Origin: Ampelocalamus luodianensis | Taxonomy: Eukaryota; Streptophyta; Magnoliopsida; Poales; Poaceae | Assembly (NCBI GenBank): GCA_036346255.1 | Contig: CM070620.1 | Location: 63,598,522-63,662,521, forward strand | DNA length: 64,000 nt | Direction of reading: 5' to 3' | In this document: one piece after another, positions 10,215-22,617 of the stretch | Numbering within the stretch: position 1 is the first letter of the stretch | Layout: each line of letters opens with the position of its first letter | The notes under the pieces: generated by a model | Told to the model about the DNA's origin: nothing | Seen by the model: the letters and a program-made list of their open reading frames with translations, nothing else | The model's database searches: none | Made by a program: the position numbers and the translations under genes

Positions 10215-11470
10215 TGTAACATCCCAATTTTCAATCTGTGTTTCAAATGTAAGAAAATGCGTAGAAATTAAAACTTTTTCTTACATCTTGTATTTCCTGT
10301 ATGTTCTGAACAAATCTTGTAAAGGAAATAGGGAAATACAAAGTCATAGGTCATTTTGACCTAAACCTTACCCTTCAAAACTTTCTTGTCAAATTTTGTG
10401 ATCATCCTCTGGAAATATTTTTCCTAAGTTCTTGGGTTGATGTGTGACCCCTCTGAAAAGTTTCACAATTTTTAGAAGTTGTTGGAATATTTTTGGAGGA
10501 AAGTCAAACCAATTTTTCAATTGGTCAAACCTTAAATTCAAACATTCTGGAATTTTGGAGAAAGATTCTGAGCATAAAAACCTCTAAAAATTTTATGTAA
10601 GGGTTATCATAGAGTCATCAACCTCCATTTAAAATTTCATAAGTTTTGGAGCTAGTTGCTATCTCTAAAAATCCTTCCAAGATTCAGGTCGTTTTAAAAC
10701 CCTAAGTCAAACATCAAGAACATACACTTAAAATAATTTTTGGAAAAGAATTTACTTCAATTAAAACTATGGAAATAATTTATTTAAATCTTATCATAAT
10801 TATCATGAATAAATATAATTTTTCCAAAATTTTTGGAGCTAAACTCGATCCACATAAAATTCAAACTTGCTTCAATAACCTATTGTAAGTTTGAATTTAA
10901 AATAAGCAAATGACTCATGAACAAGAAGGTTTAAAATTTTATTTGGTCACTAGGTCATCCCAGGAACCTCCCTGAAAAATTTCAGAATTTTTGAAATTTA
11001 ATTGCTATATTTTGTAGCTCGGTCAAAGTTGGGGATTGAATTAAAAACCCAGTCAAAACCTCTTTTCACTGTTCATAGGGTTCAGACCCAACACCGACCG
11101 GACCCAACCCCGTCTTGACTCGATCGAACCGCCTAGCTGCACCGGGCTGAGTCGCACCGCACGAGCGCATCGCTTACCGTCCGATCGGTTTCCAACGGCC
11201 CGGATTGGTTGAGCATTCGGACTGCCCGATTGCCCCGTCGCCATCGACCCTCCGATCCCGATCCAACGGTCAAGAATCGCCCACCCGTTTAAAACTCCAA
11301 CCGACCTTTCCGTTGCGTCGCTGACTGGGGGACCCGCCGGCCGGTTGTCTTCTTCCCCGCGCTGTCACGCTCGCGTCCTCGCTTGCGCGCCGTCGTGGCT
11401 CCGCTCACGCCCGCGTCAGCGCCAACCACCGCCAACGGCTCTCCTGCAGCGCCTTCCTCCTCCCCTGGGC

Positions 11471-11477
11471 TATAAAG
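11471..11477 (+). promoter_or_regulatory. Putative TATA box of LTR copy 2
   Basis: TATAAAG lies 1.26 kb from the LTR start, followed by a C-rich leader. Confidence 0.45.
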
Positions 11478-12188
11478 ACCCTGGAGCTCCCCTCGGGCAA
11501 TCCTTTGCCGCCCCTCTCCACCGGCACCTTGCCCCTTCTCTTCCTCCCCGCGAGCTCGCCCGCGCCGCCTTCTAGCGCGCCGGCCGCTCCGGTGGTCCCC
11601 TTCCACTCCCGACCGCGTCACGTCGTGGCGTCCATCACAAGGAGTTGAAGCCCTCTATCAATTTGAGGAAATCTTCACCGGAGCACCGCGCGTCCCCCTT
11701 CTTCCCCAACCACGGCCGCTTCAAGCTCCACCGCCGCCGCATCTTCTCCGGCGCCTCCCTCTTCGATTCCCTCCATCCTGAGCACCACCTCGCCTCCTTC
11801 TACCATCCCCGATAGCTCACTCGCGCTCTTGTCTTCTCCAGGTTGCTGCCACCGTGGAACTCCTCGCCGCCGCCGTCGCCTCTCGTCGCCGGCCTCCTTC
11901 GGCCCTCTTCGTCCCGGCAGCGGCATGGTAAGCTTCCTGGACCTCCCCATGCTCATGCGCGTGCTAACTTCACCCCAACCGCACCCACGATCGCCGCCCT
12001 CTTTTCACCTCCGTAGCCGGCCGCCACTCACCGTCGCCGTGCCGCCGTGCTGCTCCTCCGGCTGCGCCACCGCCACCCATCGAGTCCACGCCTCGGTGGC
12101 AACCCATTTTCGCCCTCACCGGAACCCCCGCGCCGCTCCTTCGCCGGCGCCATTTCCGGCCAGAGCGCCTCTCCAAGCCCTCCTCCGC

Positions 12189-12190
<2 letters not shown>

Positions 12191-12220
<30 letters not shown>
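12191..12220 (+). repeat. CT dinucleotide microsatellite
   Basis: About 15 uninterrupted CT units within the leader part of LTR copy 2. Confidence 0.95.
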
Positions 12221-12226
<6 letters not shown>

Positions 12227-13959
12227 TGTCGAGTGGGGCCCACTCTCTTAAACCAAGCTATTTGCTGTTAATCATCGATGTGAATGTATTTAGATCACTC
12301 TAAATGGTGTAGCAAATTGGAAGTTGAGTTTTGAAATGAGTTTAGTCAGTAGTGTAATTTCTGAAATTAGTTTCACTGTGTTGCCAATGAACTGAAATTC
12401 ATGTATAAGGTGAAATGCAATTGAGCCTTTTGAAGGACTAGATTGATTTCTCAAACCTAATTGGCACTCGATTAAGTGTTTTCCAATAAGAAAATGGATT
12501 GATTAGCACCTTAATTCCAGAAGTTGTTCTATTGTTCTGTGTAGGTATATGAACAGTAACCTGACAAATGGAAGAGTTGTCAACAGGCTAATAACATAAC
12601 TAATTCTGGTAGCTAGACTTCTTGATATAATTAGTTAGTTGGACAATTAACTAGTAGTAGTAACCTAAGCTGAAAAACCATTAAGAAAATGAATACAATT
12701 AATCTTGTCTATAGGCTAATGTCATTGATGTTTCAGTATTCAGAAAAAGCCTTGTAGGAGAAAGTGTGGTCAGAGACCCCAATATAATGATCATCCTAGT
12801 TTCAGTAGGCCAATGTCATGTCTAAACCAGTAAGTTAAAGATGTTAGTGATTCTAGTAGTCTGTAGACAACTACTTAATGGAAGTAATCAAATCTGAAAA
12901 TCAATAATGGATTGCATTTTCAGAAAACCAACAGAGTTTCAGAAATGGTTGTCTCAAAACTGAAGTGAGTAGGTGTTTTCTCTTTTTCATATCTTTTTCA
13001 TTGTAAGTCCAAATTAGATGATTCCAATTTTGTTAGCTTCATTATAACTTGAGCTTAAATGTAAAAATAATTAGAGACCATGATCAAGCCTAGAAAACTA
13101 TTTTCAAGAATAGTAAACAAGTGAACTTAATACTGTTTTTCAGAACTTTTAGCAAACTTGTAAAATGCATAACTTTTAATCTATAGATCCTTTTTGTATG
13201 AATCCGATTGGATTAGCTTCCACTGCTAGTGTATTTGCTAGGAAAATTGGTTTCACAAATTTTACTGTTTTAAAAAAAAAAATCATAAGGATCATATTTT
13301 AGTTTAAATACCCTAAACAATTTAGACAAATCATAACTCTTTCAATATAACTCCAAATGACCTGAAATTTTATATGGCTTATCACTATACCAGTAGGTAG
13401 CTACCATAAAAGTTTCAGCTTCAAAATATTTCTAGAAAATAGGTTTTTAGGGAATATCTTCTACACCACAAATCCAAATTAGGTTTTTCCAGTTTCTATG
13501 TCTAGGTTTATTCCTATTTTACCTTGTGTATAAATTTTGTGTCATTTGGATGCTTTTTGCTCAATATTTGTGATTAGGGTTTATTGCCTTATTTGCTTTT
13601 CGTCGTGTTATTTGCTTATGCGATTAGGTGACGAAGAGTGGGTTGAGCCTGAGAGCGATCCTTAGCAACTTTTTGAGCAATAGCAAGCAGGCAAGCAGTT
13701 TGATCATATCCACTCAATCCCATTACTTTTAAAATCTAATACTTTGTTTTACTTGTATGTATACATGCTTTTGTGTCAATGATTAATTTTGCCGAATAGA
13801 GGTAGCTAAGCCTATTGCATTGTTTCCTTAAATTGTTCACCCCGCCACAACCTTAGGAATATTATCCTCACCGGTGAATTAGAGCCCGTGAATGATTTAG
13901 GCCTTTTATTTGTCTTTGCGATATGATGCTTAGCAATGCTTAGTATCGGTAGTATTGGC

Positions 13960-15351
13960 GATCATCGACTTAGTCGGTGGTCTTGATCACACAAATGCTA
14001 TTATTATTCCATTATGTCCAACCCTTGTGTTTTACCAATTTGCAAATCAAAAACTGAAAACAAAAATTATATCTTGGCTTGGGCACAATGGTATGTTGGT
14101 GTGATCTGTTGGGTGTGATTGGAATGGTGCCTAAGTCCCTAAGGACCGAGTTACTTGTGCCATTGATCCAAGCAATTATTGCGTGCTAACCACACTAGAG
14201 GGATATGGGACCTCTCTTGACTAAGTACTTTGGAGGGTGTTAATTAATGAGTCGCGTGGTGGGTTGCATATGGGATATATGCAACATGAACATGTTTGTG
14301 GGGAGTGGAGCGCCCGACGAGGCCGGTGTCTCCTACTCCACGTATGGGTCCTTGTGATCCATATTTCGTCGGCAGATCACTAAGGGTTAACCCCATACGT
14401 GCGGCTCTTGATTAGCTCAATCCATTGGAAATGTCTCAGAGGACTTAGCCGTGCTTGCATACCAAAGGAAGTGTGCTTAATAGCTTGGCAAAAAGGCGGT
14501 CCAAGTGTGGGTACATTGGTACACCCTGCAGGTTAAAACTATTCGAATAGCCTCGCCCTAGGTTATGGACACGCTTGGTTATTTCTCGCAAGAACTAGAC
14601 TACAACTTTTTAAAAACTTAAACTTGACATGGGTGGTATGAAGGGGTACTTCATGCTATTGTTGTGGTGACTATGGGTTAGTCACTTCTAGGTTGGTGTT
14701 GTTCTCCATCTATTGTTATTATTGTCTCTCTTTATTTGAACAATAAAAGTTAATTGCAAACTTGCTTTGAATCTATTACCTTATTGCAAAGGAAAACTTG
14801 CTTTATGCTGAAAATAAGTCCAGAGCCTCATCCACTTAAATAAAGCTTGCATGTAGTTAATTATAGTTCTGCTATCTCACACGTCAGTCTTGCGAGTACA
14901 AAAACAATTTTTGTACTCATCTGCTTTGCTTAATATTAATTGTTGCAGAGGAAGAAGGTGAGCCCCAAGGGCCTCACTTTTGTGAGCTGTGTTGCGGCGC
15001 TGTTTGGGACGATTAGCTTGGCGGTCCGGTTGGTTGCCTTGTGTGTAAAGGCACACCGATTGGCTTCGGTTTATCGCCATCGTATGGCCATTTTGCTTCC
15101 GCTGTGTATTTATCTTTTTGTATGTCTTTTGGTCGGTCGGCCTCTCTTTTGTACTAACTCTCTTTATATTATGTATGTCTTTAAGTTTTGTTGTGCTTCG
15201 GTTCTATGTGAATGAATGGAATTGATGCATGATTTTATAGCGAGGTTTGTATACTGCATTTCTGGGAAGTATACATATCTCGAGGCTTGGTTTATTTGAT
15301 TTGTACTGTTAGGACCAAGTGGATGGTTAAACAGTACAAGCCGAATAAACC
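13960..15351 (+). other. Stem-loop module of LTR copy 2
   Basis: The same elements as in copy 1 occur in the same order with different stem sequences. GATCATCGAC/GTCGGTGGTC (13960-13982) pairs fully if G-U is allowed. CTATTCGAATAG is at 14539-14550. GAGTACAAAAA/TTTTTGTACTC is at 14894-14918. GTATACT/AGTATAC with a 12-nt loop is at 15249-15274. The terminal stem 15289-15310 with 15330-15351 has 22 positions with one mismatch. It closes 12 nt before the LTR end, as in copy 1. Confidence 0.75.
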
Positions 15352-15363
15352 GGGGTCCTCACA

Positions 15364-15900
15364 TAATCAGAGTCTGTAACCTCTTTTTGGTTGTGGAACT
15401 TTTGTTGGATTCTTGATCAGAAAACTGGTATCCACAGCATATTACATCTTCGGTTTCCTTGTAGCACTTATATGCGGGGTGCGCCGATTCGGAGTAAAAG
15501 AAAAGTGGAGTCCACCGTATATTGGATCATTTCGGATTCTAGAACATAAAATCACCTTAGCGTATTGACTGGAAATACCAAACTAATTATCAAAGATCCA
15601 CTAGGTATTCCAAGTCTCCTTAACTCACAAAATGCCTGAGGAAGCCCTCGCCTCACCTAACCAACCTTGACGTTCCTTTGCAAGATGATTTGACCTATGA
15701 AGAACGCCCAATGGGGACAGTGACAACAGAAGACCGATAGCTAGGGAACCGAGCGAACCGTTTCTACAAGGTGCAATGGAAAAGTCACTCGGTCAGTGAA
15801 GCTACAGGGAAGAACAACGAAGTGCTACACGAAGTCTACCACAAAACCCTCCCCTGAAGATCCCAATTTCGGGGACAAAATTATTCCAAGGGGGGTAGGA
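15364..15900 (+). pseudogene. Chromovirus integrase C-terminus and chromodomain relic
   Basis: Broken frames match the end of a Ty3/gypsy chromovirus polyprotein. A GPY/F-like segment (RRFGVK...WSPPYIG-FRILEHKITLAY) lies near 15480-15570. A chromodomain-like segment (DLTYEERP ... NRFYKVQWKSHSVSEAT) lies near 15690-15815, where the usual Trp after SEAT is replaced by Gly. A polypurine run and LTR B follow directly, which places this as the 3' end of that element's pol gene. The upstream domains are missing, cut near the LTR copy 2 junction. Several stops and frameshifts show it is dead. Confidence 0.75.
15886..15900 (+). promoter_or_regulatory. Polypurine tract of the family B chromovirus
   Basis: The purine run AAGGGGGGTAGGA abuts the TGTGAGGACCC start of the LTR. 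This is the plus-strand primer position expected for an LTR retrotransposon and shows that the following LTR is the 3' LTR. Confidence 0.7.
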
Positions 15901-18177
15901 TGTGAGGACCCGCATTTTTAGACCTAATTGCGTGGCAGTAATCGGTATTTAGCGATAATCAATCTCGGCTTAGCAGTAAACTAACGGTAGTGTTAAGATC
16001 GTTGTTAAGCAACTAATTCGTCGTTAGCCCGTTGAGCTAGTTGGGTTTCGTTTTGCGAGCATTTCATAAATAGTCAGTAGAACCATCATTGCATCATTCA
16101 TTCAATCTCATCATTTAATACAATAATCATTTGCATTCACCAGTGCAACAGCAGAATCAAGGTCATAGTTAAGTTGCATTTTCCCTTCTCAGTAGATAAA
16201 TAAGTCTATAATAACATTGTTACAAGAGCATTTTACATCAATTAGTTTGCAAGCATATTACATCTTGGGCTTAGACAGCACCATATGCATCTTGGCATTT
16301 ACTTCTATGCATAGCGGGCAGCACAATCCCAACTCAGTCAAAGCCTGACCTTTACATGCATTCCGCCGAAGCCCTCCTTGCCTTTCATCCAATCACCTCC
16401 CGTCTGTCCAGATTTTCACCTCCGTAGACCACCAAAACAAAGAAAAGCGATTAGTACCACCGAGAGCAGCTTCCCTTTGTGAGTAATAGAATGGAGGGAG
16501 TGACCGTCAGATTTCCTGAAGTGCAGTAGAATACCCAGAACAGCTTGGGCAGTCGGTCCCTAGACCATCAAGTATCCAGACTAACCGGAGTTAGTCGGTC
16601 CTTGATCGTCAAGATATCCAGACCACCCGAAGCCAATCGGTACCTGTCACTTCCGTGGGTCTCATCACTCGGCGTTTAATTTAATCGGGCACCCATGTAT
16701 AATGACTTTCAAATCTTGGACCAAAAGGACCCCAACAAAAATCTTGCACTGGGAAAGCCATCAGGATAAGGGCAAGGGGCATAGTGGTCAATAACAACAC
16801 AAGGCAAGCCACAGCCGAATGCATTCCCCTGATAAGCCATTCACATCCACAAGCCCCTTCCTAACTCACAAACAAGCCAGTGAAGCCACCAGCACCACCA
16901 GAGCAATCCACCCAAGCCAAGCATTAGCCAAGCCAAAACACTGCTCTCCCACTGCCATCCCAATGGCCTAGCCAAGCATCACACCATCACCACCATCCAC
17001 AAGAAGCCTGAAACCATCTCAGGAAGGGAGCAAGGAGGAGGAAGGGTAGTAGAAGGAGGAGAGGAGCTTAGGTGAAGGGGAAGCCAGGAGCAAGAACGGC
17101 GTCGGCGACGACTTCAAATCTGTCAATAACCAACGGCGTCACCAGACATCAAGCAGCCAGGAGGAGGGCCAAGCTCAGATTTTATATCATCACAGCCTAC
17201 AAACCACCCACAGCAAGGGAGAAGGAGGAGAGCACCAGCACAGGCCGGCGCTACCATCCACTTGCCCCCCATCCCAGAAACCAACAAGAGGTAACCTCAG
17301 TTTCACCCCGGCATGCTACACATCCACATGATTCACAGACATCACTAGATCTCATGGTAGCATCAACAGGTAGCTCTCAGTTCACCGCATCACAGAGCAA
17401 GGGATCAGGGAGTAGAGAGGAAAGGGGGTGATACCTCAGTGCTAACCACAGCCGAGCCACCATTACCATCCTGGTGCATCAACCAAGCATCAACGCATTT
17501 AAATCTGAAAGTGAACCCATAAGCATAGCACATCAGTATTGAAGTAATCAAGTAGTTGCTAACCTAGAATTCCAGAGAGGAGAAATAAGGGTAGTGTAGT
17601 GCTTAGAGCCAGGAGAAGCCAAGGCGACCGCCTGTGCGCGCCGAGGAGACCAGAGAGGGGGTGCTAGGGAGCCGAGCGGCGACCGAGGAGGAGCCGAGCC
17701 GAGTCGGGAGCACCGGTGGCGGCAGGGAGCAGGAGAGGGAGGTCCAGAGAGGGCGGCCTGGTGAGGAGGAGCAGGGACCGAGCCACGCGGCCGGAGGCCA
17801 CGCACAGGAAGGGTGAGTCGGGGCCGGAGGGCGGACCCAGGGGAGCGCGGGTGCGCGTAGAAGCCGAGGGGCACGGGCGGCCGTGGGCCAAGCCCTGGCG
17901 TGCCCGCTAGCGCCGGAAGGGAGAGGCGGTCGCCAGGGAGCTGGAGGCAGGCGCGGCGTAGGGACCTGGGGGAGAGGGCGGCGCCGTGGGAGGCGAGGAC
18001 GCCGGAACCGAGCGCGGCGGAGGAGAGGCGAAGAAGAGCGGCGCGCCAAGAAGGGAGAGAAAGAGAGAGGTGAAGAGGGGGATTTAGGGATTTGGAGGAG
18101 AGGGGATAAGGTGAGAGTGGCTGTGTAGTGTGAGTTGGGTGCGTGTGTGGGTCTTGAGGCCGGCCGAGAGGGGTGAA

Positions 18178-18215
18178 GAGAGAGAGAGAGAGAGAGGGAG
18201 GGAGAGAGAGAGAGA
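18178..18215 (+). repeat. GA microsatellite
   Basis: An interrupted GA repeat (two GA blocks split by GGGAGG) lies inside LTR B. Confidence 0.9.
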
Positions 18216-19712
18216 AGGTTAGGGTAGATTAGGGATAGGATTATAAATTAGATTTTGGAATTTAGGATTAGGGAGATTATTAGGATTATTGGTAGATTCC
18301 ATTTGCGTGTTGCGATTCTTGTCCCTTCAGTAGTTTTTGTTAGCTGTTTATTCTCACGGCTAAATAACTTAAGTGAGATCCTGTAGTATTAATCACCTTA
18401 AAATCAATCTGTGGGCTAAATTGCTAGATAAGTTGGGTAGCCGTTATTTGTGTTGTCGATAGACTAACTTGTTGTGCGTCGTTGGTGTGTAGTCGGGCGT
18501 TATTAGCGGTTTAATCCTGTTAATTTATCTATTTGCGTGGGGACCTCGGGTTTGCGACCTTAGCTTGCCTAGTCAATAGATTGGCTGGTTTGGGGAGTGC
18601 TAACTCAGCAGAGATCTCGAAAGGTTTTATCTAAATTAAATTGTGCTAACTTGTAGAACCCACTAACTTATGTAGTCGTATTATCACTCAAATCAGCTAT
18701 ATATTTATTTATATTATTATTTGTGCTATCGCTTTGCTACAGAGGACGAACCATGCAGCCCGGAGTACCTGCTACTGATCTCATCAGCACCGACCAGTTT
18801 TACTACTACAAAGGCAAGCGATCCTCTTGAACATTAATATAGTTACTTTAAAAATATACCCTATCTTGCACTATTATATGTATTGCATCAAAATGGTTTT
18901 CCAAAACCTAAAGAAAATGATTGAGATAAGATAAGATGATTAAGGAAAGAATGAGGCTTATTAGGAGGGTAAAAGGGGGCCCTGGCTGGGGAAACGCGAT
19001 GATGATGTTGAGGTAAGAGGTGGGCCCCTTTTTACATATGGTTATAATATAAGGACCAACAAACTCTTGCTCGGTCAGATGCCGTAATTCAGTGCCAACC
19101 ATTTTCCCGTTTCGACGGGCAGAAAATGCTACCTTGTTACGTGACTATGCTCTCCACATCGGGTAAGTAATAGGTGTGTGTGAGTGATATGGAGGAACCC
19201 AGGACCGGTGGGGGACAGTCCGGAAGTGGGGGATCCAAGGCGCTATAAGCGCTAAGGTGGAGTGTTGAGTGCAGGATAGAAGCTGCCTCAACCAACCTCA
19301 CCAGAACTCGGTGGATGATGAGGTCAGCAGCGTGACTTAATCTGCACCGGCGGAAGGTGATGGGTGGAGAAATTAATCACGTAACCTGGAAAACGTTCTG
19401 TATTCTGATCTCGAACCCGCATCTAAGGCAATGCGGTGGACCCTGTTCACAGAGAGTTCAGAATAGTTATGGGTAAAGTGGTACAAAGCCTGCGTAGTGC
19501 TAAACAAATCATGAATTCATGTCAATCTCCAGGATTGGAGTCTACGGGAACCACAGGGGGTCTTTCGTCTCTCCGAGTGACTAGTAGAGTTTTTCAGTAT
19601 TAAAACTTGCCACCTTTTGTCGAGATTTATTTTCTAAAGTGAGATGATTTAGAAATTGTGATAAAGAATAGAGATAGTGCATCATGTGCATCTTTTGTTA
19701 TTAATGCTTGCT

Positions 19713-20125
19713 GAGTACATTCGTGTACTCAACCTTGTTAGTATTCTCCTTTGTAGATCCTAGTCCGGCCGGGAACTATCCCGTGTGGGACGAAGGACTT
19801 GCAGGTACAGAAGCAACAGCCGGAGGAGGAGGCTTTGACTAAGAGGACCCGGGGTGAGTTGGGAGCTATTTTGGCTTGTGGAACGAATAGACGGCTGGTA
19901 CTTCAGGGCAGACAAGAGAAGCGGGGAAGTTCCTTTGGGTATTTGTATAAAACTTGTATTAAGATCTTAGCCCTGCGTGGCTAACTGTTGAAATAAATGA
20001 CAGTTTCTATCTTATTGTTCTGCTGCGTAACTCTGGTGAAGGTTTACTATTCGTTGGAGCAGTGTTCTACTGAGCAAACGAATAGTAATCCGTGTGCCTA
20101 AGTGTTATTACCCTTAAGGTAATGA
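19713..20125 (+). other. Stem-loop module of the family B LTR
   Basis: GAGTAC/GTACTC with a 6-nt loop is at 19713-19730. A perfect 12-bp stem TTACTATTCGTT/AACGAATAGTAA is at 20044-20055 and 20077-20088. A last stem around ATTACC/GGTAAT is at 20105-20125, closing 14 nt before the LTR end. Stem sequences are unrelated to family A but the layout is similar. Confidence 0.65.
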
Positions 20126-20139
20126 GACGGGGCGTCACA

Positions 20140-20538
20140 GAGACTCACTATCTTAACTAGTTGAATAGCCTCGGGAGACACTATAATTAAGGCCATTCCC
20201 TCGGGGAAAAAAGTAACACTAATGCCTAATTTTCAACGTGCAAACTTATCTGCAGTGTTACTGCACGAATTACCCTAAAAGACAAATGTAAAGGTATATA
20301 CTCAACTCAAGCAGCCGGTGGTCGGCAGCGGCATGAAATTAATTACGGTCAAGATCTGCCACTCATGAGATATTCAACGCACAGCATCCATGTACAGAAA
20401 TTTCTGAATCACAGGAAATTTTAAGGAGAACAGAAGAGAGCCAGCAATGGGGAAAAAACGAGTACAGTGCTGGTGAACGCCACTCCATCTTTCCGGACTG
20501 GTGTTTGTTTACTCTACGTACTTAATTACGTACTCGTC
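20140..20538. other. Intergenic sequence, nothing recognised
   Basis: Low-copy-looking sequence between LTR B and the hAT element. No gene or repeat was identified. Confidence 0.5.
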
Positions 20539-20546
20539 ATTACCAG

Positions 20547-21710
20547 TAGGGGTGAAAACGGATCGAATACGGACGGATAATGGCTCTGCCATATTTGTTT
20601 TCATATTTTTTTCGGATTCGGAAACGAATACGAATACCTCGGATACAAATACGGATACGAATAATATCGAATACGAATACGGAGCGAATACGAATCGAAA
20701 CGAATACGGTCGCGGATATTTTTCGGAACATGAAAACCCCTTAAATTGTATACCAGAAATTAACAAAAATATATAACTAGTTTATTTGATGCAAACATTC
20801 ATGAATTGTTCATATTTTCAGCAACTACACAGAACATTGACACTAGCAAGTTGTATTAACTAGTTCATCACAAATAAAACACTTAGTTTACCATATTTAG
20901 CTCATAAAGTCATAAGTCATAACTCACAAAGTCACAAATCATCACGTATTCATACTTAGTTCATCACATCAATAAAACTTAATTCACACTAACATCGATC
21001 AGGCTAGATAGTTAGTTTATACACAAATGACTATAACATCCCAAAGTATATTACCAAAAATAAAATTAATAAAGTTATTATTTTATTAGATTTTCGATAT
21101 TTAAAAGAGTTTTCTTGGTTAAAAAGAAAAATAATAAAATAAAGTTAATTATTTAATTTCCTAGTTTTTAATGTAAAAAATAAAATTTATTGAGTTTTCT
21201 GGGATTTTATTTGATTTAAAGTGAAAAAATAATTAATTTCTTGATTTTTCTAGAATTTAAAAGGTTTTACTATTTTTTAGAAATTAAAAATAATTTATGT
21301 GCAAAAATAAAAACCAATTTTAAGTTGAAATTAATTTTATTAAGTTCAAAATCATTCAAGGAATTTTTGTGATTTTTCTAGAATTTTGAACTCTATTTGC
21401 TATTTTTCTAAAAGGCTATTTGATTTGTTACATTTTTCAAATTTAGAAATCAATTAAAATCTCATTTTCTTTTGGGCCAAAATCCTCTTTTGGGCTGAAA
21501 TCCGATATCCGCCTTCGTCTTATCCGGATAATCCGTATTCGTTTCCGTATCCGCCGGATAGCATGGCTACCGTATTCGTTTCCGTTTCCGGCAAAAAAAT
21601 CCGAATTCGTTTCCGATCCGAGAATTATCCGAGAAAAATCCGATCCGAGACAATCCGAATCCGTTTTCGTCCGGATCGGTCGGAAACTATCCGATCCGTT
21701 TTCACCCCTA
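20547..21710. mobile_element. Non-autonomous hAT-type DNA transposon (1,164 bp)
   Basis: It has perfect 19-bp terminal inverted repeats beginning TAGGGGTGAAAACGGATCG, flanked by a perfect 8-bp duplication ATTACCAG (20539-20546 and 21711-21718). An 8-bp duplication with such ends is characteristic of hAT elements. About 200 bp next to each end is dense in GAATACG/CGTATTCG-type repeats, as expected for subterminal transposase-binding sites. The AT-rich middle (about 20760-21480) encodes no transposase, so mobilisation would need an autonomous partner elsewhere. Intact ends and duplication suggest a fairly recent insertion. Confidence 0.93.
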
Positions 21711-21718
21711 ATTACCAG

Positions 21719-22600
21719 CTAATTAAAAGCAAACATCCTTTGATTATACATTAATTTATCCGTCCTGATAAGACTAATGACCGTATGTACCGGCACCTCC
21801 TGCATAAGAATAATTTTATGGAATGAATGCGCTGTACAATCAATTAAATATAGCGATTAGTTAACGACTGATTGAGCAAATAATTAGTTGTTCCTGATCG
21901 ATGAGCTTTCACCGAAAATTCTGGCTTGCGTACACCGACGGACCTAACCTCCGCAAGTTCATATGACCCTGACAAAGTTATAATATATGAGCTGGACTGC
22001 CCAATGGGATTTGCCTCCCCGTTGAGGCGTATTTACAAATTATCAAATGCAAATGAATGGAGGAAAAATCCTCAAAATTCCCAGTAATTACTTATTAGTT
22101 CTCTTTGAAATACATGAATTTTCGTTTTAAAAAAGGAAAATAGTTTATTAGGGCTTACCGGCATAGTGGTAACAAAACAAAAATATGTATGAATTTTATT
22201 TTGTAGGAATTAAACATCGCAATTCCTTCTGAAATTCATGCTAAAATTAAACCTACATCACCAACAGGGTATTCGGATTTACATCAAGGTCAAGATTGTG
22301 GGTAGTTGTGCTGCATTCTTTAACACTCGACATTTTACATGCTTTGACGACATCCTACTATCCTAGCTACACTATCCTCTCCGTGAGCTAGCCACGTGTT
22401 TAGCGACTGTTGTTGGTTGCAACAACAACTACCCTTGCTTTTCACCCAGTTTGGCCCAGTGTCACATCATTCTCTTGATCCCCTACTTATTCCATGCCAC
22501 CTTATTTGACATGATACCACATAATTAAACACCAACTCATATCCCACAAAATCCTCCCCTTTTATACTACACAAATTTCTCCTTTAATTAGCCTCTTGTG
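21719..22600. other. Intergenic sequence, nothing recognised
   Basis: AT-rich sequence without a supported gene. A TTTATACTACACAAAT string near 22560 resembles a TATA region ahead of the small frame at 22618. Confidence 0.4.
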
Positions 22601-22617
22601 CACACAAGCTATTAGCA

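Larger units (their letters stand above)
10215..15363 (+). mobile_element. Giant LTR, family A, copy 2 (5,149 bp)
   Basis: It starts TGTAACATCCC and ends GGGTCCTCACA. The left ~0.8 kb and the right half align by eye with the other family A copies. From about 11050 to 12240 it carries a different GC-rich segment (TATAAAG at 11471-11477, CCGCCG-rich leader, CT microsatellite) in place of the GACCTCC array. No clean 5-bp duplication is seen: the left flank ends CTGTT and the right flank starts TAATC. No primer site follows. It is therefore a solo LTR with altered flanks or a recombination product. The GC-rich open frames inside (11.3-12.3 kb) have low-complexity composition and are not considered genes. 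Confidence 0.85.
15901..20139 (+). mobile_element. 3' LTR of a chromovirus, family B (4,239 bp)
   Basis: It starts TGTGAGGACCC right after a polypurine tract and ends GGGGCGTCACA. Its right part shares the landmarks of family A: GAGTAC/GTACTC at 19713-19730 and two terminal stems (20044-20088 and 20105-20125). The left half is odd. It is purine-rich (GGAGGAGGAG-type, 17.0-18.2 kb) where family A leaders are pyrimidine-rich, and from 15901 it reads somewhat like a family A or D LTR in reverse. The 5' LTR is not in the window, so the duplication at the outer end cannot be checked; the right flank begins GAGAC. GC-rich open frames at 17.5-18.1 kb are not considered genes. Confidence 0.8.

Noticed and set aside
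11289..12271. Overlapping GC-rich open frames on both strands
   Set aside because: They lie inside LTR copy 2, have low-complexity Arg/Pro/Ser composition typical of GC-rich shadow frames, and contain no known domain.
15364..15368. Search for a target duplication of LTR copy 2
   Set aside because: Left flank CTGTT and right flank TAATC do not match; CTGT reappears only 10 nt further in, so no duplication is claimed.
17548..18128. Several long GC-rich frames on both strands
   Set aside because: They are inside LTR B; purine/pyrimidine asymmetry creates open frames without coding content.
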